Of a stretch of DNA of 64,000 nucleotides, positions 22,830 to 33,694 are shown piece after piece. The notes under the pieces were generated by a model that saw nothing but the letters and a program-made list of their open reading frames with translations, did not search any database and had not been told where the DNA came from. Both the position numbers and the translations under genes were made by a program. The stretch is taken from contig JAOTOL010001363.1 in NCBI GenBank assembly GCA_034440575.1, forward strand, positions 557,501-621,500, read 5' to 3'. This DNA comes from Imbricaverruca yamaguchii (Eukaryota > Arthropoda > Thecostraca > Neoverrucidae). The stretch's first letter is position 1. Each line of letters starts with the position of its first letter.

Positions 22830-23915
22830 AAGACATAAAATATTAAAGACGTAAAGACATAAAAGATTAGTGCAGCTATGAGCCACAAGGGCCCTTCTTG
22901 GTTGCACTCTGTACACTGAAACAGTTGCCCACCAAATCTGTCAATCAGCCCTCCCTGTAATACTGAAAAGCAAGCCCTCTATTCTTATAATGATTATCTA
23001 TGCTGTTTTTAAAGATGTTCAATGTGCTGCTACTGACGATGTTTTCTGGTAGCTGGTTCCAGTGTTCCACTACCCTGTTGGTGAAGAAAGTTTCCCTTAA
23101 CCTTGTTCTGCTGTGGTTAACTTTAATTTTGAATTTATGACCTCTAATTGCATCATTTCTGTTAAATTCAAAGATTTCCCCAAGGTATCCCCTATCCAGA
23201 CCATTGACAAACTTAAAGACCTTGATGAGATCTCCTCTCAGCCTTCTATATCTAAGTGAAAACATTCAATTTCTTCAATCTTTCCTCATATGCCAGGTTG
23301 CTTATGCCATTAACCATTTTTGTAGCCCTCTTTTGTACTCTCTCTAAAAGCCAACAATCTTTTTCATAGCTAGGAGACCAAGCTTGGATGCAGTATTCAA
23401 AATGTGGCCTGATGTATGCACAGTAAAGCTTCCTGGTCACTTCCTCACTTCTGTATGATATGTATGATACATTCCTATTTATTGTCCCGAGCATTCTCAG
23501 TGCCTTCTTCCTGGCTTCCTTGGTCTGCTCTGATGCCCCCAGTTTTGTGTTTAGAATAACACCTAAATCCTTCTCCTGTTGAGCCACTGATAGCACTTGG
23601 CCACCCATCAAGTATGGAGCCTTCATATGCTGCTTACCTACATGCATGTTTTTGCACTTATCAAAATTAAATTTCATTTGCCATTCTTCGGACCACTTCA
23701 CAAGTTCGTCTAAGTCTTTTTGCAGTGAGATGTGCTCATCCTGACCCGTTATTGCCCTACAGACCTTCAAATCATCAGCAAATTTCAAAACTTTACTGCT
23801 TAGGCCACTTTCAATGTTATTTACAAATATAATGAACAGTAATGGCCCTAGTACTGACCCCTGGGGGACTCCACTAAGAACATTTTGCCATGATGACTTT
23901 GTACCATTGCACTAT
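22830..23915 (-). mobile_element. L2-like LINE 3' fragment, long copy
   Basis: Minus strand: LSGVPQGSVLGPLLF, the active-site box KFADDLK, then WQMKFNFDKCKNMHVGKQ, SYEKDCWLLERVQKRATKMV and the FFTNRVVEHWNQLPE terminus; the last two parts are separated by one frameshift near 23255. 3' UTR and an atgtcttt-type tail (in reverse at 22830-22870) as in the copy at 10478. About 1.1 kb of a 5'-truncated element. Confidence 0.92.
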
Positions 23916-23924
23916 GCACTATTA

Positions 23925-24350
23925 GTGCAACTATGAGCCACAAGGGCCCTTCTTGATTGCACTCTGTACACTCAACCAGTTGCCCACCAAATCTGTCGAT
24001 CAGCCCTCCCTGTCATACTGAAAAGCAAGCCCTCTATTCTTATAATGATTGTTTATGCTGTTTTTAAAGATGTTCAATGTGCTGCTTCTGACGATGGTTT
24101 CTGGGAGCTGGTTTCAGTGTTCTACTACCCTGTTGGTGAAGAAAAATTGTCTTAACCTTGTTCTGCTATGCTTAACTTTAATTTTGAATTGATGACCTCT
24201 AATGCATCATTTCTGTTAAATTCAAACATTTCCCCAAGATATCCCTTCTTCAGACCATGGAAAAATTTATAGACCTTGATGAGATCTCTTCTCAGCTGAG
24301 TGGGATTAAGGCACTTCTTAAGAGATTTCACCTCTTCAAACATTTTTGCA
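23925..24350 (-). mobile_element. L2-like LINE 3' fragment
   Basis: A second copy in the same orientation right behind the previous one: same 3' UTR (gagccacaagggcccttct) and the RT C-terminus, with frameshifts. 5'-truncated. Confidence 0.88.
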
Positions 24351-24950
24351 CTCTGGGTTCATACTGGATAAAATGGGCTCCACATGTACTCTGAGTCAGA
24401 GTTTGTGTCAGAGTCTCTGACACAAACATGCAGAAGGAACAAAAATACCACTAAGAAAACTAGTACAAGATTGAAGTAAACATCCACCAAACATGTTACT
24501 CTACTTAGGATTGACAAATAAAGTAGCCACTTTTTGTACCATCAAGCACAGAGACAACATCCGAACACATACCACACCAAACCACAACCAACAGAAATGC
24601 TTTCAACAACATGCCAAACCTTGTGCCTGCACACTGAACAGTGGCCTCTGGTTGCTACAAATTTGGCTGATGCATCTCCATACACCTGCTTTTGAGCCAC
24701 CCTATACTCGTAATGGGAAAAGCTGACAGTTTTAAGACACATCTTCTGGGTCCAGGAGGTCGCCAATTGAAATTTGCTTTGTTAGCATTTTCTGTTCTGA
24801 AAACTGCCCTTTAACCAATTGATGCAAGGTATTCTTTAAATGATATCATAAACATTAGCAACTTTGAACACATGTTTAACAGTGCCATACTGCAAACACA
24901 AAACCTTGACTGAACCTTTGCTTTGCACACTGCCATCAATTCTGACTGTT
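24351..24950. other. Intron with a perfect short palindrome
   Basis: 24401-24427 is a 13-bp-arm perfect palindrome (GTTTGTGTCAGAG-T-CTCTGACACAAAC). Nothing else recognised. Confidence 0.4.
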
Positions 24951-24954
24951 GTGT

Positions 24955-25345
24955 TTGAGGTAGTGGTGTTGGGTCAGTGATCCGTATCAGCAGGGAATTG
25001 TCTGTGTATGAAGAGGACCTGTTCTTACACCAGTTTGTATCGGAACCTACCAGGCATGGTTCATTCTTGGACCTTGCATTCTCAGATTTAAGTGACTTGG
25101 TTCAAGACTTGACTGTAGGCGAAACTCTGGGGGAAGAAGTGACCATAACATAGTTAGATTCAAGGAACATGCAGGGGAAAATATCAAGGATAATTGGGTA
25201 AAGGTTCCAAATTTCAACAGAGCAGTGGTGGTGACTGGTCTCAGAAGCCTGAAAATGGTATGTGTGAACTTCACTAACCCCATAGACAAAGAATTGGTAG
25301 AACTATTTGATGGGACCTTCATATTTTGGGAGGTAAAGATCCATT
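24955..25345 (+). mobile_element. L2-like LINE endonuclease fragment
   Basis: Plus strand reads FLHQFVSEPTRHGSFLDLAF, DLVQDLTVGETLG, then after a one-base shift GRSDHNIVRFKE. The xxPTR...LDL...SDHN series is the C-terminal part of the apurinic-type endonuclease domain of L2/CR1 LINEs. Confidence 0.8.
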
Positions 25346-25448
25346 GCTTATGAATACTGTCATCTTTTTGTCATGGATATGCTAAACATGACAGGAAATG
25401 TCAAATGATAGGCAATGTTTACCTTTCAGCCAACACCTACTGCCAAGT

Positions 25449-25668
25449 CTAGTGGTTTGTAGAGAGGTGTGCAGTGTGGAATAATGACATCACAGGAGTC
25501 AGGGAAGTGATATCACGGGATTCAGGTGTCAATGACTGGTTTGGTTAGGTAAGGTTAGGTTACAACCTATCCTAACCTAACCTGACCTTACCTAACCTAA
25601 CCAGTCGTTGACACCCAACTCATGTGATGTCACTGTTCTCCACTGTATGCCTCTTTACAAATCACTAG
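25449..25668. mobile_element. Hairpin MITE with TTAGG-like arms
   Basis: 220-bp imperfect inverted repeat: ctagtggtttgtagagagg near 25449 pairs with the reverse of cctctttacaaatcactag ending 25668. The centre is ggttaggtaaggttaggtt facing aacctaacctgaccttacc around a short loop. No ORF. Confidence 0.8.
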
Positions 25669-25689
25669 CCATTTGCAGTGTATCACTGG

Positions 25690-25950
25690 CTTTGGCAGAT
25701 GGCAGTATGAAGACAGTATTCACCAACATGGTAGTAAAAAACTGGAACCAGCTACCAGAAACCATTGTCAGTAGCAGCACATTGAACACCTTTAAAACAA
25801 CATAGACAATGATTATAAGAATAGTGGGCTTGCTTTTCAGTATTCCATGCAGGGCTGATCGACAGATTTGGTGGGCAACTGGTTGAGTGTACAGAGTGCA
25901 ACCAAGAAGGGCCCTTGTGGCTCATAGTTGCACTAATCTTTGATGTCTTT
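25690..25950 (+). mobile_element. L2-like LINE 3' fragment
   Basis: Codes for FTNMVVKNWNQLPETIVSSS and carries the family 3' UTR (ttggtgggcaactggttgag) and a tgtctttatgtc tail. Confidence 0.88.
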
Positions 25951-26339
25951 ATGTCAAAACAATGAATAAGGTAAAGGCGTAATTACAACATTGGCTTTAA
26001 TGCAAGCTGGTGGGACACAAAACATTCGAAATGACACTAATTTCATGACAAATGTTTACATCCTATTGTACTCATTTTGACATCACACACCTAACAAAAA
26101 CCCAGTAGTTTAACACTACATCACCTCCTTCAAAATATCCCTGGTTCACAATATACTAGGAGTGATGTCACCAACAGTTGACTAGCAGTCAACTGACATT
26201 GACAAAGATTGTGAGAGGTAATACTTGAAGATTACCAGTAGGTACTATGCCCATTAGTTTGGAATTCAGAATTCAATATTGGAGGACCTGAAGGCCATCC
26301 AATGTGAATAATCTTCCCAAAGAGTCCTTGAGGACTCCT

Positions 26340-26450
26340 TGGGAAGTCCTTCTCCTGCTGATTCACTGATGGTACTTCACAAGTTCATCTAAGCCTTTCT
26401 GCAGCGAGATATGCTCATTGTGTCCGGTTTTTGCCCTAAAGACTCACCTT
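26340..26450 (-). mobile_element. L2-like LINE internal scrap
   Basis: Reverse match to the RT segment at 23690-23760 (cacaagttc-tctaag-ctt-tgca-gagat-tgctcat). About 110 bp. Confidence 0.65.
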
Positions 26451-26812
26451 AACGAGTACCACATCACACCAGTTATATATTATGTGAAATAGGGTGGAAT
26501 ACAACCTTAACTTAATGAACACATCTGACCCTACAACATCAACTATCCTTACTATGAGCAGGCAGGGCAACTTCCCCGGTCCTGCCCATCAGCTCTGTTT
26601 TAACGGGGTAGCCGTGGAGGTTGAAGGTAAAGGTAATTGGAGGTTGGAGGTAATCCTGGAGGTTGAGCTCCCCCCGTCGCACGGTGCCAGTTGTGACGGG
26701 GGACCAACACACCTCTTTGGTCCTGATATCCCGGAGGGACGGGCGGGCTCGTGGGGCCTCACGCGGGCCAAGTGGCTAGTCGCCTCGGGCCGGGGACCTG
26801 GGATTCTTCCCA

Positions 26813-27967
26813 GTGTCTGCCGGCCCGGCCGGCTGTGGTCAAGGAGTGGGCGGTGCTGGACCTCGGTCGGGGTGGCGAGTCTCTCTCTCTCCCGGCCGGG
26901 CGAAGGCGCCGCCTGCACCGTATAGCTCCTCGGGCGCCTGGCGACCTCCAGTACGCGGGACCCAGGCGTCCCCTCAGTGGGGCCCTATGCGGAGGGGTGC
27001 CCGAGGAGCCGAACACCAAGACGCATCGCATGGCGTCTTAAAAAAACCTCCTGGTCCCTCACGTAGGGCCCAGACCATCGCCCAACCCATCGCAGGTGGG
27101 AGCGTGTGTAACCAGGAAAGTCACGGGAGAAATATTTATCATGTTCCTCGCATACTCATCTTCCGAGGACTGACCAAAAATATTTCATCATTGTCCCCTT
27201 TCCAGAGGCGAGACGGACGCAACAGATTTGGGAGTATCACCCGTTGCGAGAAGTTAAAGGATGGTGCTATTGAAGTAGAGTTTGCACAAGTAGGAGAAGC
27301 ACAGAACGCACTGGAAATGACCGAGTTCGTATATAGTGTGCGGAAAGGTGACAGGAAAGTCGACGGGAGCATCCAGATGAGGATCGAACCACATAAAACC
27401 AAAAATGCATCGCGCGGAATCATCAATTGTTACGATCTCAAGGATGCACCGGAGGAAGAGATAGTAGATGGGCTATCTGAGTTCGGCTTGATAGGAGCCA
27501 GAAAAATGAAGACAAGACGAGGTGCAGAGCTGATCGCCACAAACAATGTAATACTGACTTTCGATTCAACTGACTTGCTCTCTGAGATCCGAGTGGGTTA
27601 CATCCGGGTCAAGGTGCGACTTTTTCTTCCAAACCTATTGCGTTGTTTTAAACGTCAGAAATATGGGCACACCAACCAATACTGTAGAAATCGTCCTGTG
27701 TGTAGCAAGTGTGCCTCCCTAGACCACAGTAGCGACCAATGTACCTCAGAAGTGCCATTCTGCGTCAACTGCGGCAGAGGACAGGATCCCCACACATCGT
27801 TCGACCGCGCCTGCCCTAGCTACTCCAAAGAGAAGGAAATTATGTCGATCAACCACAATGAAAAGGTAAGGTTTCGCGAAGCCTGGGATCTTTACGATCA
27901 CACACACCCGAGAATATCGTACTCAACAAAAGCTAAAAATGTCACTTCGGTTCCACGGCGAGTATAG
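26813..27967 (+). CDS. LINE ORF1 protein (CCHC zinc knuckles)
   Basis: 384 codons, RNA-binding gag-like protein that would coat the LINE RNA. The C-terminal third has three knuckles: CFKRQKYGHTNQYC (second Cys replaced by Arg), CSKCASLDHSSDQC (intact CX2CX4HX4C) and CVNCGRGQDPHTSFDRAC, then CPSYSKEKEIMSINHNEK, the signature that follows the knuckles in I-type LINEs. The N-terminal 80 residues are probably leader rather than protein. The frame reopens after stops as a Pro/Ser-rich tail (EDGAWTLVQRSKR near 28120), so the natural ORF1 was longer. Confidence 0.8.
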   Translation: MSAGPAGCGQGVGGAGPRSGWRVSLSPGRAKAPPAPYSSSGAWRPPVRGTQASPQWGPMRRGARGAEHQDASHGVLKKPPGPSRRAQTIAQPIAGGSVCNQESHGRNIYHVPRILIFRGLTKNISSLSPFQRRDGRNRFGSITRCEKLKDGAIEVEFAQVGEAQNALEMTEFVYSVRKGDRKVDGSIQMRIEPHKTKNASRGIINCYDLKDAPEEEIVDGLSEFGLIGARKMKTRRGAELIATNNVILTFDSTDLLSEIRVGYIRVKVRLFLPNLLRCFKRQKYGHTNQYCRNRPVCSKCASLDHSSDQCTSEVPFCVNCGRGQDPHTSFDRACPSYSKEKEIMSINHNEKVRFREAWDLYDHTHPRISYSTKAKNVTSVPRRV

Positions 27968-28978
27968 ACAGCTGAAGCAAACTAACTCGTTGCAGCACTA
28001 CGTGAGGTTCTTTGCTCCTTCGGTTTACTCGTCGCCCTGTCCACAAGGCATGGGACCGAGGTTCCACCGCCCACGAGTGACGTTGTTCGACCACCGGAGG
28101 CCCCCTTCCAACCAACACCCGAAGATGGTGCGTGGACGCTGGTACAACGGTCAAAGAGGTCTCCTCGATCTTTTCCGCCCAATCCTAGCCTGTATCCTAT
28201 CATATCCCAATCCCAATCCTAGTCCAGTTTGAAATCCCCACCTCCCATCCCCCATCCGCCCTCCAACCCACCCTCTCCTCCCTCACGCCCCACCACCACC
28301 TGCAAACCTAGCCTCTCTACCTCCTCCCTACCTGACACTCCCCTTCCCTCAGTCATATCCACCGATGCCCAATCCATTTCCAACCTTTCTACACTCGCAT
28401 CCGCCTCAAATCAGACATCCTCACGTACCACAGCACCATCAATTGCACAAAAATCCTTATCATCCACATCCATGCCTCCTACCTCCAACACAGCCATTAC
28501 CAACACGTCCTCTTGCCAGCCCTCAGCATCCAAGCTCACCTCCCGCTCGCTCCCCCTGATCTCCCTACACTCCATGGCAGCCGCACCCGCGACCCGACCA
28601 ACCGGAGTCGCGGCACACCCTGGAGCTCCTGATCTGGGCGCACGGGGACGGACAACCCGACATGATTCCGCTCATTCGAATCCGGAATCCAGAAGCCCAC
28701 GTCCAACCGCAACCCCTTCACCGTCACCACCAGTCTCAACAGTGATGGGGCCGCCTGTCACCCCTTCCCCACGTCGAGCTAGTCACCCCCGATCTGCCCC
28801 CAGCTTCGAATCGCATGACGAAGCGAGCTCTCCCAGGGGCGGTGTCTCCTTCCGAGATCGGCAGTCACGGCCGCGTAGCCAAGCGCCTGAGGAAGTGAGG
28901 TCGGGAACGGAGAACACCTAACTCGTCCTTGTCTCCATTTTGTTTAGCTCACAACTCACTTTTATATATTTGACGTAT

Positions 28979-30665
28979 GAGTTTTATTCTGCAATGGAAT
29001 TGCAGAGGTTTGAGAACCAGCCTCAACGATCTCCAAACTATTCTGCACTCACGAGTACCGCTGGCGGTTTGTTTCCAAGAGGAATTGACATGAGGAGAAA
29101 GGCTTTCTCCTCATGCACATTTCCACCTGAAAGACTACACTGTGTTGCGTAAGGATATTTCCTCTCGCACTGTGGCGCACGGCGGAGTCCTCATAGCCGT
29201 GCACAACTCTGATCACTCCCTTTCACGAAATATCTATCTCTTCGAATATCCAGTGTGTTGCTGCTCGTATAAAAATATCCCGCCATGCCGTTACCATATG
29301 CAGCATATATTTACCGCCGGGAGAGACCTTTCCACTTGCTGAGCTGTCTCAAATGGTGGGGCATCTCACACTACCGGTGATGGTGTGCCGAGATTTTAAC
29401 GCGCATCACCCTCTCTGGGGTTCAAACATGGTGACGAGCCGTGAACATGATATGGAGCGGTTCGTACGAGACTTCCCACTCTGCGTCCTTAACACAGGAA
29501 AGCCAACACATTTTACATTGCCCACAGGACAAACCTTTGTGCTGGATCTCACCCTCTGCAGCCCAGAAGTGGCACCGTTTTTACAATGGACCGTGGATGG
29601 CGACCCGTGCAACAGTGACCACTTCCCTGTTTGGTCTCGTTTTGTTCACCGTGTTCTTGTAAGCCGACGACCCCCTAGATATATATTTAACAAAGCCGCC
29701 TGGGATTCTTTCCAAGCAAGTCTTGGGTGTACACTACGCGGCCACTCCGACGAATCTGCTATATCCGTGGAGACGTTCACGGCGGATATTGTGCGGAGTG
29801 CTGAACGGCACAGACCTCGATCATCGGGAACATCAGTTCGCGTGCCCGTCCCATGGTGGTCGGAAAGGTGCCGAGAGGCCTTGATAGCCAAGAAGAGGGC
29901 GCTTCGTGTCTTTAATAGAAATAGCTGTACGCCAAACTTAATAGTTTTCCGCAAAGCGCGGGCAGTCGCCAGACGTACCATTGCCGAAGCAAAACGGGAC
30001 TCGTGGAAAGCGTATGTCAACACTCTAAACCGTTCCACGTCATTGATATCTGTATGGTCCCGCATAAAATGTTTCTCCGGAGGTATACGCCACATCCACT
30101 CCCCACCCTGCACATGGCTGGCCGCATCATCGGAAGAAGTGGCCGACGAGATCGGACGAGCTCTATCAGCACGATCGAAATAAAGTAATATTGTGCGCTT
30201 CTCAAACTACAAGGCTCGTTGCGAGGCACGCACCATTGATTTTTCAACCACAAACCTCCTTGAATACAACGTTCCATTTTCTATTTCCGAACTGACTGCA
30301 GCTATCAGTACTCTGAAGAGTGTCGCAGAGAGTCCTGATACATTGCATAATGACATCATGAAACGTTTGTCTGCAAAAGCCTTATAAACACTCCTGAAGA
30401 TACTGAATGACATGTGGACAGCCGGCACATTTCCATCTTCGTGGCGGAGGGCAGTTGTAGTGCCTATACGTAAGCCAAACAAAACAGGAACGGACCCAGT
30501 GCATTATCGCCCCATCTCGTTAACATGCTGCCTATGTAAGTTGTTTGAACAGATGGTGAATGTCAGACTAATATGGTGTTTAGAACACAACAATCTCCTC
30601 ACTGGGATACATAGTGGGTTTCGAAAACACCGGGATCATTCGAAAAATCAGGGACTTTGTGGATA
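28979..30665 (+). pseudogene. LINE ORF2 (endonuclease and start of RT), broken
   Basis: Endonuclease plus reverse transcriptase that would nick the target and copy the LINE RNA. The longest clean piece is 29353-30183. Stops near 29090 and 29340, another at 30385, and the loss of the RT palm and RNase H show it is dead. Endonuclease motifs DFNAHHPLWGS and SDHFPVWSR are intact. Confidence 0.85.
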
Positions 30666-30799
30666 GGATTGAGTGAGTTTGGAGTGATTGTAAGTATTGC
30701 AATTATTCAGCAACTGTTCCTGACAATACAGAAATGCATTTGTTTAAAATGTATTGATGCAACTACAACGGGCGCAGCATTCGTTCTTTCAGTAAGTTC

Positions 30800-31145
30800 G
30801 CCTCCTGGATCCAACGTGGCAGAACCGGCTCACGACAATGTGACGGGCCCGATAATGTTACGAATGATAGCACACGCAAACACCTTGGGTGGAATGAATA
30901 TGAAGTGTTCAGATCTTTTGAGAAGGCGACGCCAGCGGGCCTTCAGGCGGCCGAATGCGTGCTTCACCACTACTCTTGCCGCTCCGAGGCATGCGTTGTA
31001 GAACCTCTACGTCTGGTCTATCTCCGAAGTACGATCGAATGATCCATTGTACGCCTTCGCCAACCATGGGAAAAGTGGATACGCCCCATCGCCGTCGATC
31101 ACCAGGAGAACCTGCCGTCCACCGACGTGTACAGAACTGTAGCAA
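30800..31145 (-). pseudogene. PIF/Harbinger transposase fragment
   Basis: Minus strand reads VLLVIDGDGAYPLFPWLAKA, a TAG stop in EIDQT*RFYN, then RVVVKHAFGRLKARWRRLLK and KVFACAIIRNI. GD(G)AYPL..WL and R.V(I/V)E.AFGRLK.RW are the conserved C-terminal DDE motifs of PIF/Harbinger transposases. The Glu of the DDE triad position (VENAFGRLK in most) is Lys here, so the piece is inactive. N-terminal half absent. Confidence 0.85.
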
Positions 31146-31344
31146 GTGCAGTAAGTGATTCAATTTAATTATGCATCGACGGTGATATCTCCTGGCTTGA
31201 ATGATTACAACTGAGGTTTTGCCAAGGACATTTGACATGATACTGCCATTTTTGAGTCAGGGTGAACATCACACAAAGCGTTCGCAAAAATATTTCGCGG
31301 TTGTTTTCAAAACGGAAACTAAAAGCTCTAGACAAATATTGATA

Positions 31345-31870
31345 TGTTCGATACCTTTCAATTTTTTTTTTCAATTTGTCTTTTTGTAATGGGTAGAGCG
31401 GACCGAAAAAAAAACTTTCTTTGAACTCAACTTGCTCTCGTAAAAATGCTTACTTTAGCCAGAATCTTCGACTTTAGCTCTAATGGGAAAATATGCAAAC
31501 ATAAAAGTAAACAAAAACACGCAAAATCCTCTGGTGCGTTTTGTTTCGTCCATAAAGATGAGCAAACGCTGAGAGTTGTATTGAAATGTATTTTCCCTTG
31601 AAGCGTGACGATTGGTTGAACTTTTCTGGGGGTGACCCAACTTGACCTTGACTAACTCATTGAATGGGCGCTGTATAACTTCTGCAGTTGATGTCCCACA
31701 AAACCCGAATAACAACAACGACTAACTCATTGACCCTAGATGACCTGACAGCAAAATTTTTACAAAACATGTCAAATTGATGTGAGAAAATGCATGCCGT
31801 ATTTTGGCGCGCTGTCGCGCGCCGTTATTTCATTATACGCTGAAACCTTAGGGGGCGGATAATCCTCCAA
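31345..31870 (-). mobile_element. Family B TTAA element, copy B3 (partial)
   Basis: Same internal sequence as B2 (gggtagag-ggaccgaaaa, gatgagcaaacgctgagag, gaccttgactaactcattga). It lacks one end and carries a 56-bp retroposed insert at 31664-31719. Confidence 0.75.
31664..31719 (+). mobile_element. 56-bp retroposed stem-loop insert
   Basis: Flanked by a perfect 14-bp duplication GACTAACTCATTGA (31650-31663 and 31720-31733). The insert can fold as tggg...ccca with an inner aact...agtt stem and ends acccgaataacaacaac. Absent from other family B copies at this position. Likely a very short 5'-truncated SINE. Confidence 0.8.
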
Positions 31871-31924
31871 TACTGCGTTTAAGACGGCTAAGACGATTAA
31901 CATCTCACACATAACAAAACACTA

Positions 31925-32760
31925 TGATTTGAACCCGCGCCGTCTCGGAGGGGGGTTCTTCAACCGCCCCCCCCCTCAGATTTTTCGCGAATAGTGAAAG
32001 AACGGCGCGCAGCAGCGCGGCGAAATTTTGCGTAACTTTTGCCACACCAATTGGCATATTGTGTCAAAAGATTGACGTCAGGTCATCTATGGTCAACGAG
32101 TTAGTCGAGGTCAAGTTAGGTAACCTCCAAAAAAATCAATATCGTCACGCTCTACCGGATACAGATATTTTAGTGGAACTTTCTGCGTTTGCTTATCTTT
32201 AGGGATGCAACAAAACTAACGATATAAATTTGGCGTTTTTTCCGTTTTTTAATTACTTATTAGTTTTGCTTTTAGTTATTTATATACTTATTAGTTTACT
32301 TATATGTTTGCCTATTATAGTTCAAATCGAAGGTCCTGGCTAAAGTAAGCATTTTTTTATTAGTGCGAGTTGACTTCAAACGTTTTTCAGTCCGCTCTAT
32401 CCATCAGAAAGGGAAAATAGAAGAAGACTTGAAAACTCCAAATTTTCAATAAACAAAAAATTGGGTGGCCAAAATTGTATGGTCCTGGCCTACTTTGCCG
32501 TCCTTTTCTGCTTCCAAATATTTTGTTGTTTTTTCCTTCTCAAATATCCACCAAAATGAACTCCACAGAGCCAAAAACATCATGTATCTCGTGAAATTAT
32601 ACGCCCCCTAGCGATGTCACTTGGGGGGGGGCGGTGTCGGACCCTACTCGTCGAGCGCTTTCTTATGACACCTCGTTTTCGTACGACGCTTAGTTTTGAT
32701 ACAAGAGGGCGTTCCTATCTCCCCTCCCCCCCCGAGACGGGATGTGAGGATCTGACCGGA
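31925..32760 (+). mobile_element. Family B TTAA element, copy B4
   Basis: Starts cccgcgccgtctcgg and ends gagacgggatgtgaggatct; opposite orientation to B3, about 55 bp away, so the two are head to head. Confidence 0.75.
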
Positions 32761-32819
32761 GACAACACTGGCCCATTATGATCATTATTTATTAGTGCAT
32801 ATACGTATGCATACATAAG

Positions 32820-32887
<68 letters not shown>

Positions 32888-32896
32888 TATGTACAT

Positions 32897-32940
<44 letters not shown>
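32820..32940. repeat. (TA)n/(CA)n microsatellite
   Basis: About 120 bp of TA repeats interrupted by gcatatgtacatacacacacac. Confidence 0.97.
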
Positions 32941-32941
<1 letters not shown>

Positions 32942-33160
32942 TAGTTTACTATCCTGCATAACCTCTGGCATTGCACACAATATGCATGGTGTGTAACCAC
33001 ATAATTCATCTCATGGTATCTTCCCTTTAACTCAGATGGACCCTTATGGCTCGTATTAATAGATCAAAATCAGTTTATGACTTTTGGGCTTGAAATGAAA
33101 AGAACACACACACTTGGTCAAACATGCAAGAAATACTGTCCCCTTACCTCGAAGTTTTCT

Positions 33161-33220
33161 GGGCGCTAAATGACCAACCATGGTCGATGCGCCCTAAAAC
33201 CACAATCACACACACACACA
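33161..33220 (+). mobile_element. 60-bp retroposed hairpin
   Basis: Insert starting GGGCGCTAAATGACC, folding to GCGCCC, then taaaaccacaatcaca and (CA)n. Flanked by a perfect 14-bp duplication CCTCGAAGTTTTCT (33147-33160, 33221-33234). A near-identical insert is at 39262-39323 with a different target duplication. Confidence 0.88.
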
Positions 33221-33694
33221 CCTCGAAGTTTTCTATCAACTCTTCCGGCTACTAAGGAAGAATATATTCCAACCACACCGTGTTCCTTGGCCTGCTTGGT
33301 CCTCACTCGTCCATCGCCCCGGTGCGGTGGTAAACAAATTATATTTGCTCCACCAGAGATGTTCACATCCAGGTATGCACCACTGCACCTACACGCGCGT
33401 AGGTGATACACATCTAGAACAAAACAACACTTGGACCAATATTTATAGACCCCCGTACTTCAACGGCCATATTTCACACTTCTTGTCAACTCGAAGCCAA
33501 AAACTAGCTGATGAATAGAGATCACCCACGAAATTGGGAACCTCCTACCACCCACACAAATGTGAACTATGGAAACAAAAGCACAATTGTATCACCGTCG
33601 CCATTATTGCCTTCGATCATTTTTATACTATTTCTTACATACTATAATAATACCATAGAACTAGTACTTTTCTGGTAAGTACGAACCAGTATAT

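Larger units (their letters stand above)
26490..30665 (+). mobile_element. I-like LINE with ORF1 and partial ORF2
   Basis: 5' GC-rich leader, ORF1 (gag-like), a Pro/Ser/Thr-rich tail, then ORF2 beginning MSFILQWNCRGLRTSLNDLQ at about 28979. The endonuclease contains VCRDFNAHHPLWGS and SDHFPVWSR; RT begins YRPISLTCCLCKLFEQM and ends abruptly after HSGFRKHRD near 30640, so most of RT is deleted. Stops and shifts at several points make it non-functional. Confidence 0.88.

Noticed and set aside
33166..33411. Minus-strand ORF as a further UNC80 exon
   Set aside because: It overlaps the 60-bp retroposed hairpin and its duplication, has no match to UNC80, and would disrupt the E6-E7 phase.
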